A DNA stretch of 11,131 nt from Baffinella frigidus (taxonomy: Eukaryota > Cryptophyceae > Cryptomonadales > Baffinellaceae), in contig MU647470.1 of NCBI GenBank assembly GCA_026770585.1, positions 1-11,131 of the forward strand. Direction: 5' to 3'. This document shows, piece after piece, positions 1 through 5,689 of the stretch; the first letter of the stretch is position 1; each line of letters starts with the position of its first letter. Made by a program: the position numbers and the translations under genes. The notes below the pieces were generated by a model. That model did no database searches. It had not been told where the DNA came from and saw nothing but the letters and a program-made list of their open reading frames with translations.

Positions 1-105
1 GGGTTTGGGGTTTGGGGTTTGGGGTTTGGGGTTTGGGGTTTGGGGTTTGGGGTTTGGGGTTTGGGGTTTGGGGTTTGGGATTTAGGGTTTAGGGTGTAGG
101 GTGTC
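1..105 (+). repeat. Telomere-like tract, mainly TTTGGGG
   Basis: About eleven near-perfect TTTGGGG heptamers fill roughly the first 79 bases. They then grade into TTTAGGG and GTGTAGGG variants before unique sequence begins. The tract may extend left beyond the window. The G-rich strand reads 5' to 3' rightwards into the window, which is the wrong way round for a cap on a left chromosome end, so this is most likely an interstitial tract. The TTTGGGG version is purer than the other tracts here, which are dominated by TTTAGGG, so it may be a recent expansion of a variant unit. Confidence 0.85.
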
Positions 106-115
106 GGGGTGACCG

Positions 116-165
116 TCGCTGATCATCTCTGTGAAGAGCATTTCGAGCGTGTCTCGAATCAGCGA
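116..165. repeat. Small imperfect hairpin
   Basis: The arms TCGCTGAT (116-123) and ATCAGCGA (158-165) enclose a second perfect hairpin, TTCGAG (142-147) with CTCGAA (153-158). It lies directly after the telomere-like tract. It is too short to assign to an element family. Confidence 0.4.
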
Positions 166-205
166 GGAGCATTTTCCTGCAAAGAAAAATAATGGTCAAA
201 CTGCA

Positions 206-321
206 CTCGAGTTGAGTCTATGACAAAATTTGTCAACTTAAGATCACTTGCCTACGAAAACGCTAGGAATCCTAGCGTTCGGTCCTTAAGTTGACAAATT
301 TTATCCTAGACTCAACTCGAG
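206..321. mobile_element. 116-bp inverted-repeat (foldback/MITE-like) element, AAGTTGAC type
   Basis: The two ends are inverted copies of each other over about 37 bases, from CTCGAG at 206-211 to CTTAAG at 237-242, mirrored at 285-290 and 316-321. Only a few bases mismatch, around TATGAC versus TAGGAT. A separate small palindrome, CGCTAGG/CCTAGCG (261-277), lies between the arms. There is no coding capacity and no clear target-site duplication. The TTGTCAACTTAAG part of the arm recurs in other inverted repeats of this window. A decayed non-autonomous DNA transposon is the simplest reading, but no transposase is visible. Confidence 0.7.
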
Positions 322-331
322 ACCGGCGTCT

Positions 332-357
332 AAAACAAATTCATAAAACAAATTCAT
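332..357 (+). repeat. 13-bp tandem duplication
   Basis: AAAACAAATTCAT occurs twice head to tail (332-344 and 345-357). This is a simple short duplication in otherwise unremarkable sequence. Confidence 0.75.
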
Positions 358-378
358 GGTCTAACTCCTAGCGGACTA

Positions 379-428
379 TTCTCAAGTTGACATCCTGGGC
401 GTGTGGTACGCATCCGTCAACTTTAGAG
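379..428 (+). repeat. 50-bp dispersed inverted repeat, copy 1
   Basis: CTCAAGTTGAC opens the copy and GTCAACTTTAGAG closes it, as inverted arms of about 11 bases. The spacer reads like CATCCTGGGCGTGTGGTACG. Related copies lie at 3242-3291, 4641-4694 (reverse) and 10977-11039, and the spacer (GCTGGG...GCGGTAC) is conserved as well as the arms. Confidence 0.7.
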
Positions 429-437
429 TGAGATCGT

Positions 438-531
438 GTCAAAATCATGTCAAAATCAGGCTCGTGTTTTGACAAAATCATGTCAAAATCAGGCAGTTGG
501 GCAGGATAGGGCGGCAGTTGGCAGGATAGGG
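438..531 (+). repeat. Pair of short direct repeats
   Basis: A 24-base unit built on TCAAAATCATGTCAAAATCA occurs at 438-461 and 471-494. It is followed by a second doublet, GGCAGTTGGGCAGGATAGG, at about 492-510 and 513-531. These look like replication-slippage duplications. The 87-codon reverse-strand reading frame across them repeats DFDMIL, which follows from the duplication and is not evidence for a protein. Confidence 0.65.
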
Positions 532-588
532 GCGTACCGGCGCTCTCGCTCTTGACAGCAAACCCCGAAGAGACAGTTTGGAAACTGC

Positions 589-620
589 GTCCCACGTACT
601 CGTTGTTGCACCTGCTCGAT
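589..620 (+). repeat. 32-bp direct repeat, left copy flanking a hairpin
   Basis: GTCCCACGTACTCGTTGTTG and the following 12 bases match 801-832 with few differences. The two copies bracket the hairpin element at 663-800, and the right copy abuts that element exactly. A shorter relative (GCACCTGCACGATCTTATCTC) occurs near 916-935. Confidence 0.75.
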
Positions 621-662
621 CGTATCTCCACGCGTGAGAGTGAAAGAGAAGACGAATATGTG

Positions 663-800
663 AATAGGGTAATGGACCAAAAATGGGGTAGTCAGGCCTA
701 CGGCATTGCCTATGACCTCCTACTGTAGGCCAAAATCCTAGGACTTGTTGGTCATAGGAGCCCTACGGCCTACGGTAGGCAATCCGTAGGCCTAACTACC
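663..800 (-). mobile_element. Hairpin element, GTAGGCC family, copy 1
   Basis: The outer parts are inverted: GGTAGTCAGGCCTACGGCAT on the left is mirrored by the last 25 bases, ending CGTAGGCCTAACTACC. The reverse complement matches the element at 4442-4602 along its whole length, including the internal AGTCCTAGGATTTTGGCC stretch, so the two are the same family in opposite orientation. The right end here lacks the outermost 15 or so bases (CCATTTTTGGTCC type) that the left end keeps, so the copy is slightly truncated. It contains two CCTACNGTAGG cores (719-729 and 769-779). No coding capacity. Confidence 0.75.
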
Positions 801-832
801 GTCCCACGCACTCGTTGTTGCACCTGCACGAT
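801..832 (+). repeat. 32-bp direct repeat, right copy
   Basis: This is the second copy of the 589-620 repeat. It begins exactly at the last base of the hairpin element ending at 800. Confidence 0.75.
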
Positions 833-1146
833 CCACGTCATAAGTTGACGGGGTTGTACCACGAAAATTGACTTTAGGATACCCAGAAAATTGACTTTAG
901 GATAGTCCGAGTGCGCACCTGCACGATCTTATCTCAGAAAAGGGATTCTAAAATTCGTTTTCTTAAGTCAATTCCCCTTCAAATATGTCAACTTATGGGT
1001 AGAGAAAAGAATAAGTTGACGAATTTGTATAGGAATTGACTTGAGAAAACGAATTTCAAAATCCCTTTTCTGAGATAAGATCCACTTCCTAAGTTGACGG
1101 GGGTGTACCACGAACACATAAAAATTGACTTTAGGATAGTCCGAGT
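826..1146 (+). repeat. Partial tandem duplication around an inverted-repeat element
   Basis: A unit beginning GATCCACGTCATAAGTTGAC (about 831) and running through TTGTACCACGAA, AAAATTGACTTTAGGATA and GTCCGAGTG (to about 912) recurs at about 1079-1146 with the same order of motifs. AAATTGACTTTAGGATA is itself doubled in the left copy. The 925-1082 inverted repeat lies between the two copies. Confidence 0.65.
925..1082. mobile_element. 158-bp inverted-repeat element, GATCTTATCTCAG ends
   Basis: The terminal inverted repeats are about 51 bases with few mismatches. They start GATCTTATCTCAGAAAAGGG and run through AAATTCGTTTTCTTAAGTCA. The interior holds a second inverted pair, ATGTCAACTTAT against ATAAGTTGAC, so most of the element can fold into one long hairpin. 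There is no reading frame of note. The element lies between two copies of the GATCCAC...AAGTTGAC direct repeat. Confidence 0.75.
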
Positions 1147-1202
1147 GTGGGGCCCGCCTCAGGAAAGGCCTCTGATAACGCGGCTCGGGGTTTCGTGATT
1201 TC

Positions 1203-1321
1203 TAGCTCTGCCCTAGTTTTATTCTGGCTCGTCCTTCAAAGTGGTTAAGAGCAGAAATTTAGTACAAAAGGGCGAATAGAAAGCCTTTAGGACGAGCCAG
1301 AATAAAACGCAGGCAGAGCTA
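1203..1321. mobile_element. 119-bp inverted-repeat element, AGCTCTGCC ends
   Basis: TAGCTCTGCC, then TTTTATTCTGGCTCGTCCTT, on the left are mirrored at 1290-1321 by AGGACGAGCCAGAATAAAAC, then GCAGGCAGAGCTA. The arms are about 33 bases with a short mismatched patch (CTAG versus GCAG). The middle (CAAAGTGGTTAAGAG) is not palindromic. It abuts the next palindrome at 1321, sharing or touching a single base. No gene inside. Confidence 0.7.
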
Positions 1322-1439
1322 CAGGGGTACCTCGCTCATAAGAAACCACACCCCCCTAGAACCCTACAGTAGGCCCAAGCCTAGGGCCCTACTGTGGTCC
1401 TAGGTGGGTGGGCGCTTCTTATGAGCGAGGTACCCCTGT
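1321..1439. mobile_element. 119-bp inverted-repeat element, ACAGGGGTACC ends
   Basis: The terminal arms are perfect over 24 bases (1321-1344 and 1416-1439), beginning ACAGGGGTACCTCGCTCATA. The interior includes a CCTACAGTAGG core (1363-1373) and the pair GGCCCAAGCCTAGGGCC. This links its centre, though not its ends, to the GTAGGCC and CCACACAGC families elsewhere in the window. It is the same length as the neighbouring palindrome. No coding capacity. Confidence 0.75.
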
Positions 1440-1478
1440 GGGATTTGTGGTCGGGTGTTGGAGGCGTGTGTCTGCGGG

Positions 1479-1826
1479 ATAGGGTTTCGGGGTTTAGATC
1501 AGGGGGGTTGGTCAAGAGGCTCTGTCAGGGTTTCGGATTTAGAGGCCAGGGTTTAGGGTTTAGGGCTTAGGATTTAGGGTTTCGGGTTTCGGGTTTCGGG
1601 GTTCGGGTGTGGGGTTTCGGGTGTAGGGTGTAGGGTGTAGCGTGTAGATTGTAGGGTGTAGGGTGTAGGGTTTAGGGTGTAGGGTGTATAGTGTAGATTG
1701 TAGGGTGTAGGGTGTAGGGTTTAGGGTGTAGGGTGTAGAGTGTAGATTGTAGGGTGTAGGGTTTAGGGTGTAGGGTGTAGAGTGGAGATTGTAGGGTGTA
1801 GGGTGTAGGGCTTAGGGTGTAGGGTG
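1479..1826 (+). repeat. Telomere-like tract with 49-bp higher-order repeat
   Basis: Degenerate TTTCGGG and TTTAGGG units give way at about 1621 to a strict 7-base register dominated by GTAGGGT. The marker heptamer GTAGATT occurs at 1644, 1693 and 1742, with a GGAGATT variant at 1784. The spacings are therefore 49, 49 and 42, seven or six heptamers each. Within a period the order is GTAGATT, three GTAGGGT, TTAGGGT, GTAGGGT, then GTAGAGT or GTATAGT. The G-rich strand is +. Confidence 0.85.
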
Positions 1827-2355
1827 TTGTGCGCACCCCGGGTTGAAGGTGGGGCTAAGCTAGGGTTTAGGGTTTAGGGTTCAGGGTTTAGGGTTTAGGG
1901 TTTAGGGTGCCGCAGACAGACCCCACGCCGACACACTCAAGCCCAACATATATAGGACTTTAATATTAGATTTAGGACGTATATATATTATATTTAGGAT
2001 CTTAATATTACATGAAGGACCTTTCTGTATTAAATGAAGGACCGAATAATGAGTGTGGGGGGTTGCGCGCCCCCCGGATTGAAGGTAGGACTTAGCTGCT
2101 GCAGACCCCACGCCGCCACACTCGACACCAAGCCATAATGTTATATATGTGTGTATATATATATAGGACGTTAATATCATGTTGAGGACGTTTGTATTAT
2201 GGTTAGGAGTTTAATTTTATAATTAGGTCCTTTCCATATTACATTTGGGACCCAATAATGAGTGAAAGGGGTTGTGCGCACCCCGGATTGAAGGTAGGAC
2301 TTAGCTGCTGCAGACCCCATGCCGAAATGCTCGAGATCAGGCCTGATTTTCGTGG
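1827..2355 (+). repeat. Three tandem copies of a ~210-bp subtelomeric unit
   Basis: Each copy starts with TTGTGCGCACCCCGGATTGA or a close variant (1827, 2063 and 2272). It continues AAGGTAGGACTTAGCTGCTG, then CAGACCCCACGCCG. Copies 1 and 2 then run into an AT-rich section with repeated TTAGGACxTTTATATTA-like phrases and end AATAATGAGTG. Start-to-start distances are 236 and 209. The first is longer mainly because of a telomere-repeat insertion. Copy 3 loses the AT-rich part after CCCCATGCCG. The small reverse-strand reading frames (92 and 61 codons) repeat AAAKSYLQSG because of the tandem unit and are not convincing genes. Confidence 0.8.
1861..1909 (+). repeat. TTTAGGG array inserted into subtelomeric repeat copy 1
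   Basis: Seven consecutive TTTAGGG-type units (one TTCAGGG) lie between GGGCTAAGC and GCCGCAGACAGACCCCACG. In copies 2 and 3 of the same tandem unit, these flanks are directly joined as ACTTAGCTGCTGCAGACCCC. The distance from the unit start to CCCCACG is 94 bases here against 43 in both other copies, a 51-base gain. Confidence 0.85.
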
Positions 2356-2412
2356 GGTTCAAGCTTCAGGGTTTCGGGGTTAGGCCCCCTCCAGTAGGGG
2401 TTCAAGGGCGAC

Positions 2413-2605
2413 ACCAACCAACGCTCACGGGCGGACCAAATCGACGATTTTCGACCTTTTGTGCAAAGCACTTGTAAAACTCCCGAAACCTGCGTTGGGG
2501 GGGTTGGTTTCGAGAGTTTTAAAATCAGAGGTCTCAGATCTGAAGTCTCCGCAAGGGAAAAATGGCTCCACGGATTCGTTGATTTGGTCTCACCGTGGGG
2601 TTGGT
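2413..2605. repeat. 193-bp imperfect palindrome with nested hairpin
   Basis: ACCAACC...GGACCAAATCGACGA (2413-2446) is mirrored by TCGTTGATTTGGTCTCACCG...GGTTGGT (2576-2605) with mismatches. Near the centre, AAAACTCCCGAAACC (2476-2490) pairs with GGTTTCGAGAGTTTT (2506-2520). Two overlapping forward reading frames of 67 and 70 codons lie inside it and look incidental. It may be an old member of the foldback class, but I could not match it to another copy. Confidence 0.5.
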
Positions 2606-2642
2606 GGACGCTTGACGCCAGGACTAACGGGATGTTCGCAAA

Positions 2643-2963
2643 CGTTTACAACCACTCTTTAAAAGGTTTGTGAAGTTTACAACCACACTTTGAAAAGGTT
2701 TGTAAAGTTTACAACCACACCCACTCGAGAATGCTACAGGGGCCTTTTTATGTGTGAAAAACAAAGTTGTAAATATTTGTACCGGGATGAGGTAAAGTAA
2801 CCTCGCGACAGGCAGAAATTCTGCCAGTCGCGAGATTACTTTACCTTATCCTGGTACACATATTTATGACCTTTTTTCCCCACATAAACAGGCCCCTGTA
2901 GCGTTCTCGTGTGGACTTTGAAAAGGTTTGTGAAGTTTACAACCACACTTTGAACAGGTTTGT
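2643..2963 (+). repeat. 32-bp tandem array, interrupted
   Basis: The unit reads GTTTACAACCACACTTTGAA, then AAGGTTTGTGAA. ACAACCAC starts occur at 2648, 2679 and 2711 (spacing 31 and 32), and again at 2939 after the interruption. The array is split by the 194-bp hairpin at 2721-2914. The sequence resumes in the right phase, allowing for a repeated AC, so the hairpin entered a pre-existing array. Confidence 0.8.
2721..2914. mobile_element. 194-bp hairpin element, CGAGAATGC family, copy 1
   Basis: The element is almost entirely two inverted arms of about 97 bases with little or no loop, at very roughly 85% identity. The left end is CCACTCGAGAATGCTACAGG and the right end mirrors CCACACGAGAACGCTACAGG. 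The inner arm contains TTTGTACCGGGATGAGGTAA, AGTAACCTCGCGAC. The target tandem repeat suggests an AC dinucleotide on both sides, compatible with a 2-bp duplication. Relatives are at 8322-8502 and 9083-9275. No coding capacity. Confidence 0.8.
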
Positions 2964-3049
2964 GGAGCCCTCCATTGTACATTTGCACAGATCCCACACC
3001 AGCATGCTTGACACCCGGCCTGATTTCGAGAGGGAAACATCAATGCATT

Positions 3050-3077
3050 GCACGCCTAGAGTTGCACGCCTAGAGTT
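3050..3077 (+). repeat. 14-bp tandem duplication
   Basis: GCACGCCTAGAGTT occurs twice head to tail. It lies in a stretch with little other structure. The preceding 2985-3030 segment (CATGCTTGACACCCGGCCTG) loosely resembles 2327-2352. Confidence 0.7.
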
Positions 3078-3103
3078 GGACAGCGTCCTGGGTGCACAAA
3101 ACA

Positions 3104-3178
3104 AGGCTGGCGATACAATACATTTAGCGCAGAATCTCCATCACAAAAGAGTATCTAAAATACATTTATGGCCAGCCT
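3104..3178. repeat. 75-bp imperfect inverted repeat
   Basis: AGGCTGGCGATACAATACAT at the left is mirrored by TACATTTATGGCCAGCCT at the right. Eight bases match perfectly at the ends, with partial matching inward. It could be a decayed foldback copy, and no sibling is present in the window. Confidence 0.5.
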
Positions 3179-3241
3179 AGTTATATTCAGACAGCGGTAG
3201 GAGGTGGAACCTAGCTCTGCCTCACTCGGGGTGACCGACTC

Positions 3242-3291
3242 TTCTCAAGTTGACATGCTGGGTGTGCGGTACAAATCCGTCAACTTGAGAG
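3242..3291 (+). repeat. 50-bp dispersed inverted repeat, copy 2
   Basis: TTCTCAAGTTGACATGCTGG opens it and ACAAATCCGTCAACTTGAGA closes it. This is the best-paired member, with arms CTCAAGTTGAC and GTCAACTTGAG perfect. The similarity to the other copies continues a few bases on both sides (CGACT before, GCGGAAAA after). Confidence 0.75.
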
Positions 3292-3341
3292 CGGAAAAGA
3301 GCGCTGCCGCTGCAAAGCAAAAAGGGAACAGTTCATCTAAA

Positions 3342-3436
3342 CGTAATCCATAGGCCCTACCGATTCAATACTGTAGGGACATAGAGAGGTTCCTACGGAT
3401 AAGGTAACGGATTCCAGGTCCAGATTCTGGACCTGG
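3342..3436 (-). mobile_element. Partial CCACACAGC-family element with slot hairpin
   Basis: On the reverse strand this carries the family box TCCGTTACCTTATCCGTAGG, AACC (3389-3412), then CTATGTCCCTAC and GGGCCTATGGATTAC. The family's CCACACAGC terminal repeats are missing. Directly beside the box lies a perfect hairpin, CCAGGTCCAGA/TCTGGACCTGG (3414-3436), with a 1-base loop. This is the same relative place where the full copies carry differently sequenced hairpins. It shares GGGCCTATGGATTAC with the partial copy at 6519-6580. Confidence 0.65.
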
Positions 3437-3499
3437 CATTTGACTTTGTGCCAAACTCGCTCGACAGCGGCTCACAATATTGCAGAGCTAGGACCGAGT

Positions 3500-3580
3500 G
3501 CTAGGATTTTGGCCTACAGTAGGAGGTCCTAGGCAATGCCGTAGGCCTAACTACCCCAGTTTTAGTCCATGACCCTATTA
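3500..3580 (+). mobile_element. Half copy of GTAGGCC-family hairpin element
   Basis: CTAGGATTTTGGCCTACAGT, AGGAGGTCCTAGGCAATGCC, GTAGGCCTAACTACCCCAGT, TTTAGTCCATGACCCTATTA matches the right half of the element at 4442-4602. No left half is present, so this copy cannot fold back and is a 5' truncation or the product of deletion between arms. Confidence 0.75.
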
Positions 3581-3852
3581 GAGTGACCCCTGAGACCCCC
3601 CTCCATGGGTGCCTCTGGCGGAAGGGCTCTGGGGCCCATGAGAGTCTATCGCGCCGAGCAGGGCGCCCCTGAGAGTATGCCATACTCGGAGGGGCCCCAG
3701 AAGTATGGGGCCCCAAAAGACAAGTAAAGTCACTCCGGTCATCCTACACGGGGTTGTATCGCCAGAGTGCCTCGCCAGTTCGGTACCCCAGGGGTTCAAG
3801 GGCGTGCGAAGCTAGGACACATTTCGCCCGATATAGAGCAAGATACATTCTG
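3581..3852. other. Low-information stretch with GGGGCCCC clusters
   Basis: I see no gene or named repeat here. Local features are GGGGCCCC at 3691-3698 and 3707-3714, a 7-base palindrome GAGTATG/CATACTC (3673-3687), and GGGGTTCAAGGGCG (about 3791-3804), which also occurs at about 2397-2410. The overlapping reverse-strand frames of 71, 73 and 118 codons have no recognisable domains. Confidence 0.5.
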
Positions 3853-3885
3853 CCCGATGTAGAGCAGTGGCCCCAAAGATACATT

Positions 3886-4065
3886 CTACTGCAAAGCCAC
3901 AGGGGAAGTCTCGATTTATCTGGACACGACACTATTATTGCCTTTTGACGAATTTTGGTCACGTCCATGGGGCAGAAATTGCCTTTTGAGGAAAAAATGG
4001 CTCCAAAGTTGCGGCAAGGATCCTTGCCGCAACTTTTTGAATCTTCCCCTGTGGCTTTCCAGTAG
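3886..4065. mobile_element. 180-bp inverted-repeat element, CTACTG ends
   Basis: The terminal arms CTACTGCAAAGCCACAGGGG, AAG and CTTCCCCTGTGGCTTTCCAG, TAG match with one mismatch over about 23 bases. Inside is a 32-base perfect palindrome (4005-4036) and a doubled ATTGCCTTTTGA (about 3938 and 3979). Because the palindrome reads the same on both strands, forward and reverse frames both translate to a shared SCGKDPCRNF peptide, which shows those frames are by-products. Confidence 0.75.
4005..4036. repeat. 32-bp perfect palindrome centred on GGATCC
   Basis: AAAGTTGCGGCAAGGA followed immediately by its exact complement. It is the longest loop-free perfect palindrome I found, nested in the 3886-4065 element. 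Confidence 0.9.
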
Positions 4066-4161
4066 TTCCGCTCGATATAGAACAGTGGCTCCAACGTCAT
4101 CCCTCACCCCTGAGGCATTCCTATGGGGGTTGACGGGCGAGCTGTACTGAAGCGGGCTCGT

Positions 4162-4222
4162 CTGCAGGCTCACAGACTTTTGGATCACTCAACTCTAGGC
4201 GAAAGGACCTATAGCGAGTAAT
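4162..4222 (+). repeat. Direct repeat interrupted by a hairpin element
   Basis: CTCACAGACTTTTGGATCAC, TCAACTCTAGGCGAAAGGAC, CTATAGCGAGTAAT matches about 7847-7910, where the sequence runs on uninterrupted into AATAAAGAAGAAG. Here the 162-bp element at 4223-4384 intervenes and AAAGAAAGAGGAG follows it. The 7.9-kb copy therefore acts as an empty site. Confidence 0.75.
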
Positions 4223-4384
4223 CCACACAGCGGACTCCGAGGGGATTTTGAATAACCCCCTAGTGAATCGTCCCTAGGCCCTAAGGTAGGCAATATCGTA
4301 GGGACATAGGGGGGTACCGACGGACAAGGTAACGGAAAGTCGGTGGATTACCCACCGAAAATCCCTTCGTAGCCTGCTGCGTGG
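4223..4384 (-). mobile_element. 162-bp CCACACAGC-family element, copy 1 (reverse)
   Basis: The ends CCACACAGCGGACTCCGAGG, GGATTTT and (mirrored) CCACGCAGCAGGCTACGAAG, GGATTTT are inverted repeats of about 27 bases. On the reverse strand the order is terminal repeat, hairpin CGGTGG/CCACCG (4341-4357), box TTTCCGTTACCTTGTCCGTC, CTATGTCCCTACG, a CCTACCTTAGG core, terminal repeat. This matches 8038-8198 and 8898-9065 in the opposite orientation. No coding capacity. The direct repeat at 4162-4222 and its empty counterpart near 7.9 kb define the insertion point. Confidence 0.8.
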
Positions 4385-4441
4385 AAAGAAAGAGGAGAAA
4401 AAAGGGTTGACCGTTGCACGCCCTCGTCCTTGCCTATGTTC

Positions 4442-4602
4442 ATAGGACAACGGACCAAAAATGGGGTAGTCAGGCCTACGGAATTGCCTAACATAGGCCG
4501 TAGGGCTCCCATGACCAAAAAGTCCTAGGATTTTGGCCTACAGTAGGAGGTCCTAGGCAACCCCGTAGGCCTAACTACTCCATTTTTAGTCCATTGCCCT
4601 AT
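4442..4602 (+). mobile_element. 161-bp hairpin element, GTAGGCC family, copy 2
   Basis: The outer arms are ATAGGACAACGGACCAAAAA, TGGGGTAGTCAGGCCTACGG on the left and the mirror of ATAGGGCAATGGACTAAAAA, TGGAGTAGTTAGGCCTACGG on the right, about 45 bases with scattered mismatches. The interior holds TAGGGCTCCCATGACC, AGTCCTAGGATTTTGGCC and a CCTACAGTAGG core. It is the most complete copy of the CCAAAAATGGGGTAG-ended subtype, with 663-800 and 3500-3580 as relatives. Confidence 0.8.
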
Positions 4603-4640
4603 TAATGTCTTCAAAACAGGCGCCGCCAAGGTACGAATTC

Positions 4641-4694
4641 CGCCCTGAAGTTGTCGGATTTGTACCGGGAACCCAGCGTGTCAACTTGAGAATA
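4641..4694 (-). repeat. 50-bp dispersed inverted repeat, copy 3 (reverse)
   Basis: The reverse complement reads ATTCTCAAGTTGACACGCTG, GGTTCCCGGTACAAATCCGA, CAACTTCAGGGCGG. It matches the copies at 379, 3242 and 10977 in both arms and spacer. Confidence 0.7.
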
Positions 4695-4710
4695 TGAAAT
4701 CCGGACCCTT

Positions 4711-4792
4711 GCTGACGACGCGCATCACACCCTCTCGCACACCCTCTCACACCCTCTCGCACACCCTCGAGGGTGTGGTGTGCGTCGTCAGC
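4711..4792 (-). mobile_element. 82-bp GCTGACGACGCG hairpin element, copy 1 (reverse)
   Basis: The end arms are 24 bases, starting GCTGACGACGCGCATCACAC, with two transitions in the right arm. Between them are CACACCCTC repeats with TCG or T spacers, ending at a CTCGAG centre. The outer left flank GGACCCTT is the inverse of the flank right of copy 2 (5682-5689). The outer right flank GACATCCCTGCGGGG is shared with copies 4 and 6. It forms an inverted pair with 5600-5681. Confidence 0.85.
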
Positions 4793-4842
4793 GACATCCC
4801 TGCGGGGTTGGGTGGTGCCGTGGGCGGAGTTGCCAATCCTAA

Positions 4843-4872
4843 CCTCCTACAGCTGTAGGAGGGGGGGGGGGG
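4843..4872. repeat. 20-bp perfect palindrome followed by a 12-G run
   Basis: CCTCCTACAGCTGTAGGAGG (4843-4862) is self-complementary. Its last two bases open a 12-base run of G (4861-4872). The CTACAGCTGTAG centre resembles the CCTACNGTAGG cores but with a wider middle. Confidence 0.85.
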
Positions 4873-4944
4873 TGGACCGCTGCATGTCCCCTCGTTGAGT
4901 TTGGTGTACATCTCCGCAGGGTTCGAGCATGCCTCAATCACCTG

Positions 4945-5145
4945 GTTCAGGGTTTAGGGTTTGGGGTTTGGGGTTTAGGGATTGGGGTTTAGGGTTTAGG
5001 GTTTAGGGTTTAGGGTTTAGGGTTTGGGTTTTGGGGTTTAGGGTTTAGGGTTTGGGGTTTAGGGTTTGGGGTTCAGGGTTTGGGGTTTAGGGTTTAGGGT
5101 TTAGGGTTTAGGGCGTAGGGCTTAGGTTTTATGGTTTAGGGTTCA
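4945..5145 (+). repeat. Telomere-like tract, TTTAGGG/TTTGGGG mixture
   Basis: About 27 heptamers, mainly TTTAGGG interspersed with TTTGGGG and single TTCAGGG, TTTTGGGG, CGTAGGG and CTTAGG variants. The G-rich strand is +. It is bounded by GGTTCAGGG on the left and GGGTTCATACC on the right. The tract is enclosed by the inverted 82-bp elements at 4711 and 5600. Confidence 0.9.
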
Positions 5146-5183
5146 TACCAGCGTAGGATAAATTCGCGGAATCACTTCCCCGT

Positions 5184-5213
5184 CTGCCGACGTACTCCAC
5201 ACGCATACTGGTG
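5184..5213 (+). repeat. CACACGCATACTGG direct repeat (also near 5833)
   Basis: TCCACACGCATACTGGTGCC recurs, as ACCACACGCATACTGGTGCC, at about 5834-5853. A third partial copy, GAGGTACTCCACACGC, is at about 5575-5590. At 5213 and at 5853 an AT-rich block begins just after the repeat, so the boundary between GC-rich and AT-rich sequence is itself repeated. Confidence 0.65.
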
Positions 5214-5217
5214 CCTG

Positions 5218-5390
5218 CCGTATTTAAGAATTTTATATTATATTATTTTATTTTATATTATATTGTAGTATATTTAAGACCTTTTACATTATATTGAGGA
5301 CCTTTGTATTATATTATATTAATATTATGTTTATATTATATTTAGGGTTTTATATAACATTTAGTTCCATTACATTGTATGTAGCGCTCG
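5218..5390. repeat. AT-rich block with ATTATATTAGGACCTTT-like repeats
   Basis: This is a degenerate array of TATATTA phrases interspersed with AAGACCTTTTACATTATATT and GAGGACCTTTGTATTATATT. The same phrase occurs in the AT-rich parts of the tandem units at 1950-2250 and near 6170-6240. A 74-codon forward frame starting here looks incidental. Confidence 0.65.
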
Positions 5391-5478
5391 ATCACGAGTG
5401 TGAGACACACGCGCGGAACCACTTTAGACGTGATGGTGGTCAATCAAAAGTTGACGTCAGGGCAGAATCCCCCCAAAT

Positions 5479-5539
5479 GAGGCGATTTTGCCAAAAATTG
5501 ACTCGAGTGTGGAGGTGAGTTGACTTTTGCAATTGCCTC
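5479..5539. repeat. 61-bp imperfect inverted repeat
   Basis: GAGGCGATTTTGCCAAAAAT, TGACTCGAG is approximately mirrored by GAGTTGACTTTTGCAATTGC, CTC. Ends and TTGACTC/GAGTTGA match while the middle has gaps. The flanking AAAGTTGACGTCAGG again has the TTGAC motif seen in the first kilobase. Confidence 0.45.
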
Positions 5540-5599
5540 CCCTCAGGTCTAACGTGGTCACGTCCCCGTCCACCGAGGTACTCCACACGCTAGGGTGTC

Positions 5600-5681
5600 G
5601 CTGACGACGCGCATCACATCCTCGAGGGTGTGCGAGAGGGTGTGAGAGGGTGTGCGAGAGGGTGTGATGCGCGTCGTCAGC
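5600..5681 (+). mobile_element. 82-bp GCTGACGACGCG hairpin element, copy 2
   Basis: Same length and arm sequence as copy 1, opposite orientation. The arms are 24 bases with one mismatch (CATCC for CACCC). The long-arm side carries GAGGGTGTGCGAGAGGGTGT repeats. A 5-base AGGGT lies near both ends (5593-5597 and 5683-5687) and could be a target duplication, but the junctions are not clean. Confidence 0.85.
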
Positions 5682-5689
5682 AAGGGTCC

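Larger units (their letters stand above)
3853..4096 (+). repeat. 26-bp direct repeats flanking a 180-bp hairpin
   Basis: CCCGATGTAGAGCAGTGGCC, CCAAAG (3853-3878) matches GCTCGATATAGAACAGTGGC, TCCAACG (4070-4096). A third, partial copy (CCCGATATAGAGCAAGATAC) precedes at about 3828-3847. The hairpin at 3886-4065 lies between the two fuller copies. Confidence 0.7.

Noticed and set aside
1-79. True telomere cap at the left end
   Set aside because: The G-rich strand runs rightwards into the window, opposite to what a left terminus needs, and the tract grades into subtelomeric sequence on its 3' side.
3744-4150. 118-codon reverse frame and 70-codon forward frame as possible transposase fragments
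   Set aside because: Both cross the 3886-4065 hairpin and share a peptide only because the DNA is palindromic. No catalytic motif or family resemblance.
5600-5681. AGGGT at both ends of copy 2 as a firm target duplication
   Set aside because: The repeats do not abut the element at the same offset on both sides and AGGGT is common here. Only copy 5 has a convincing duplication.
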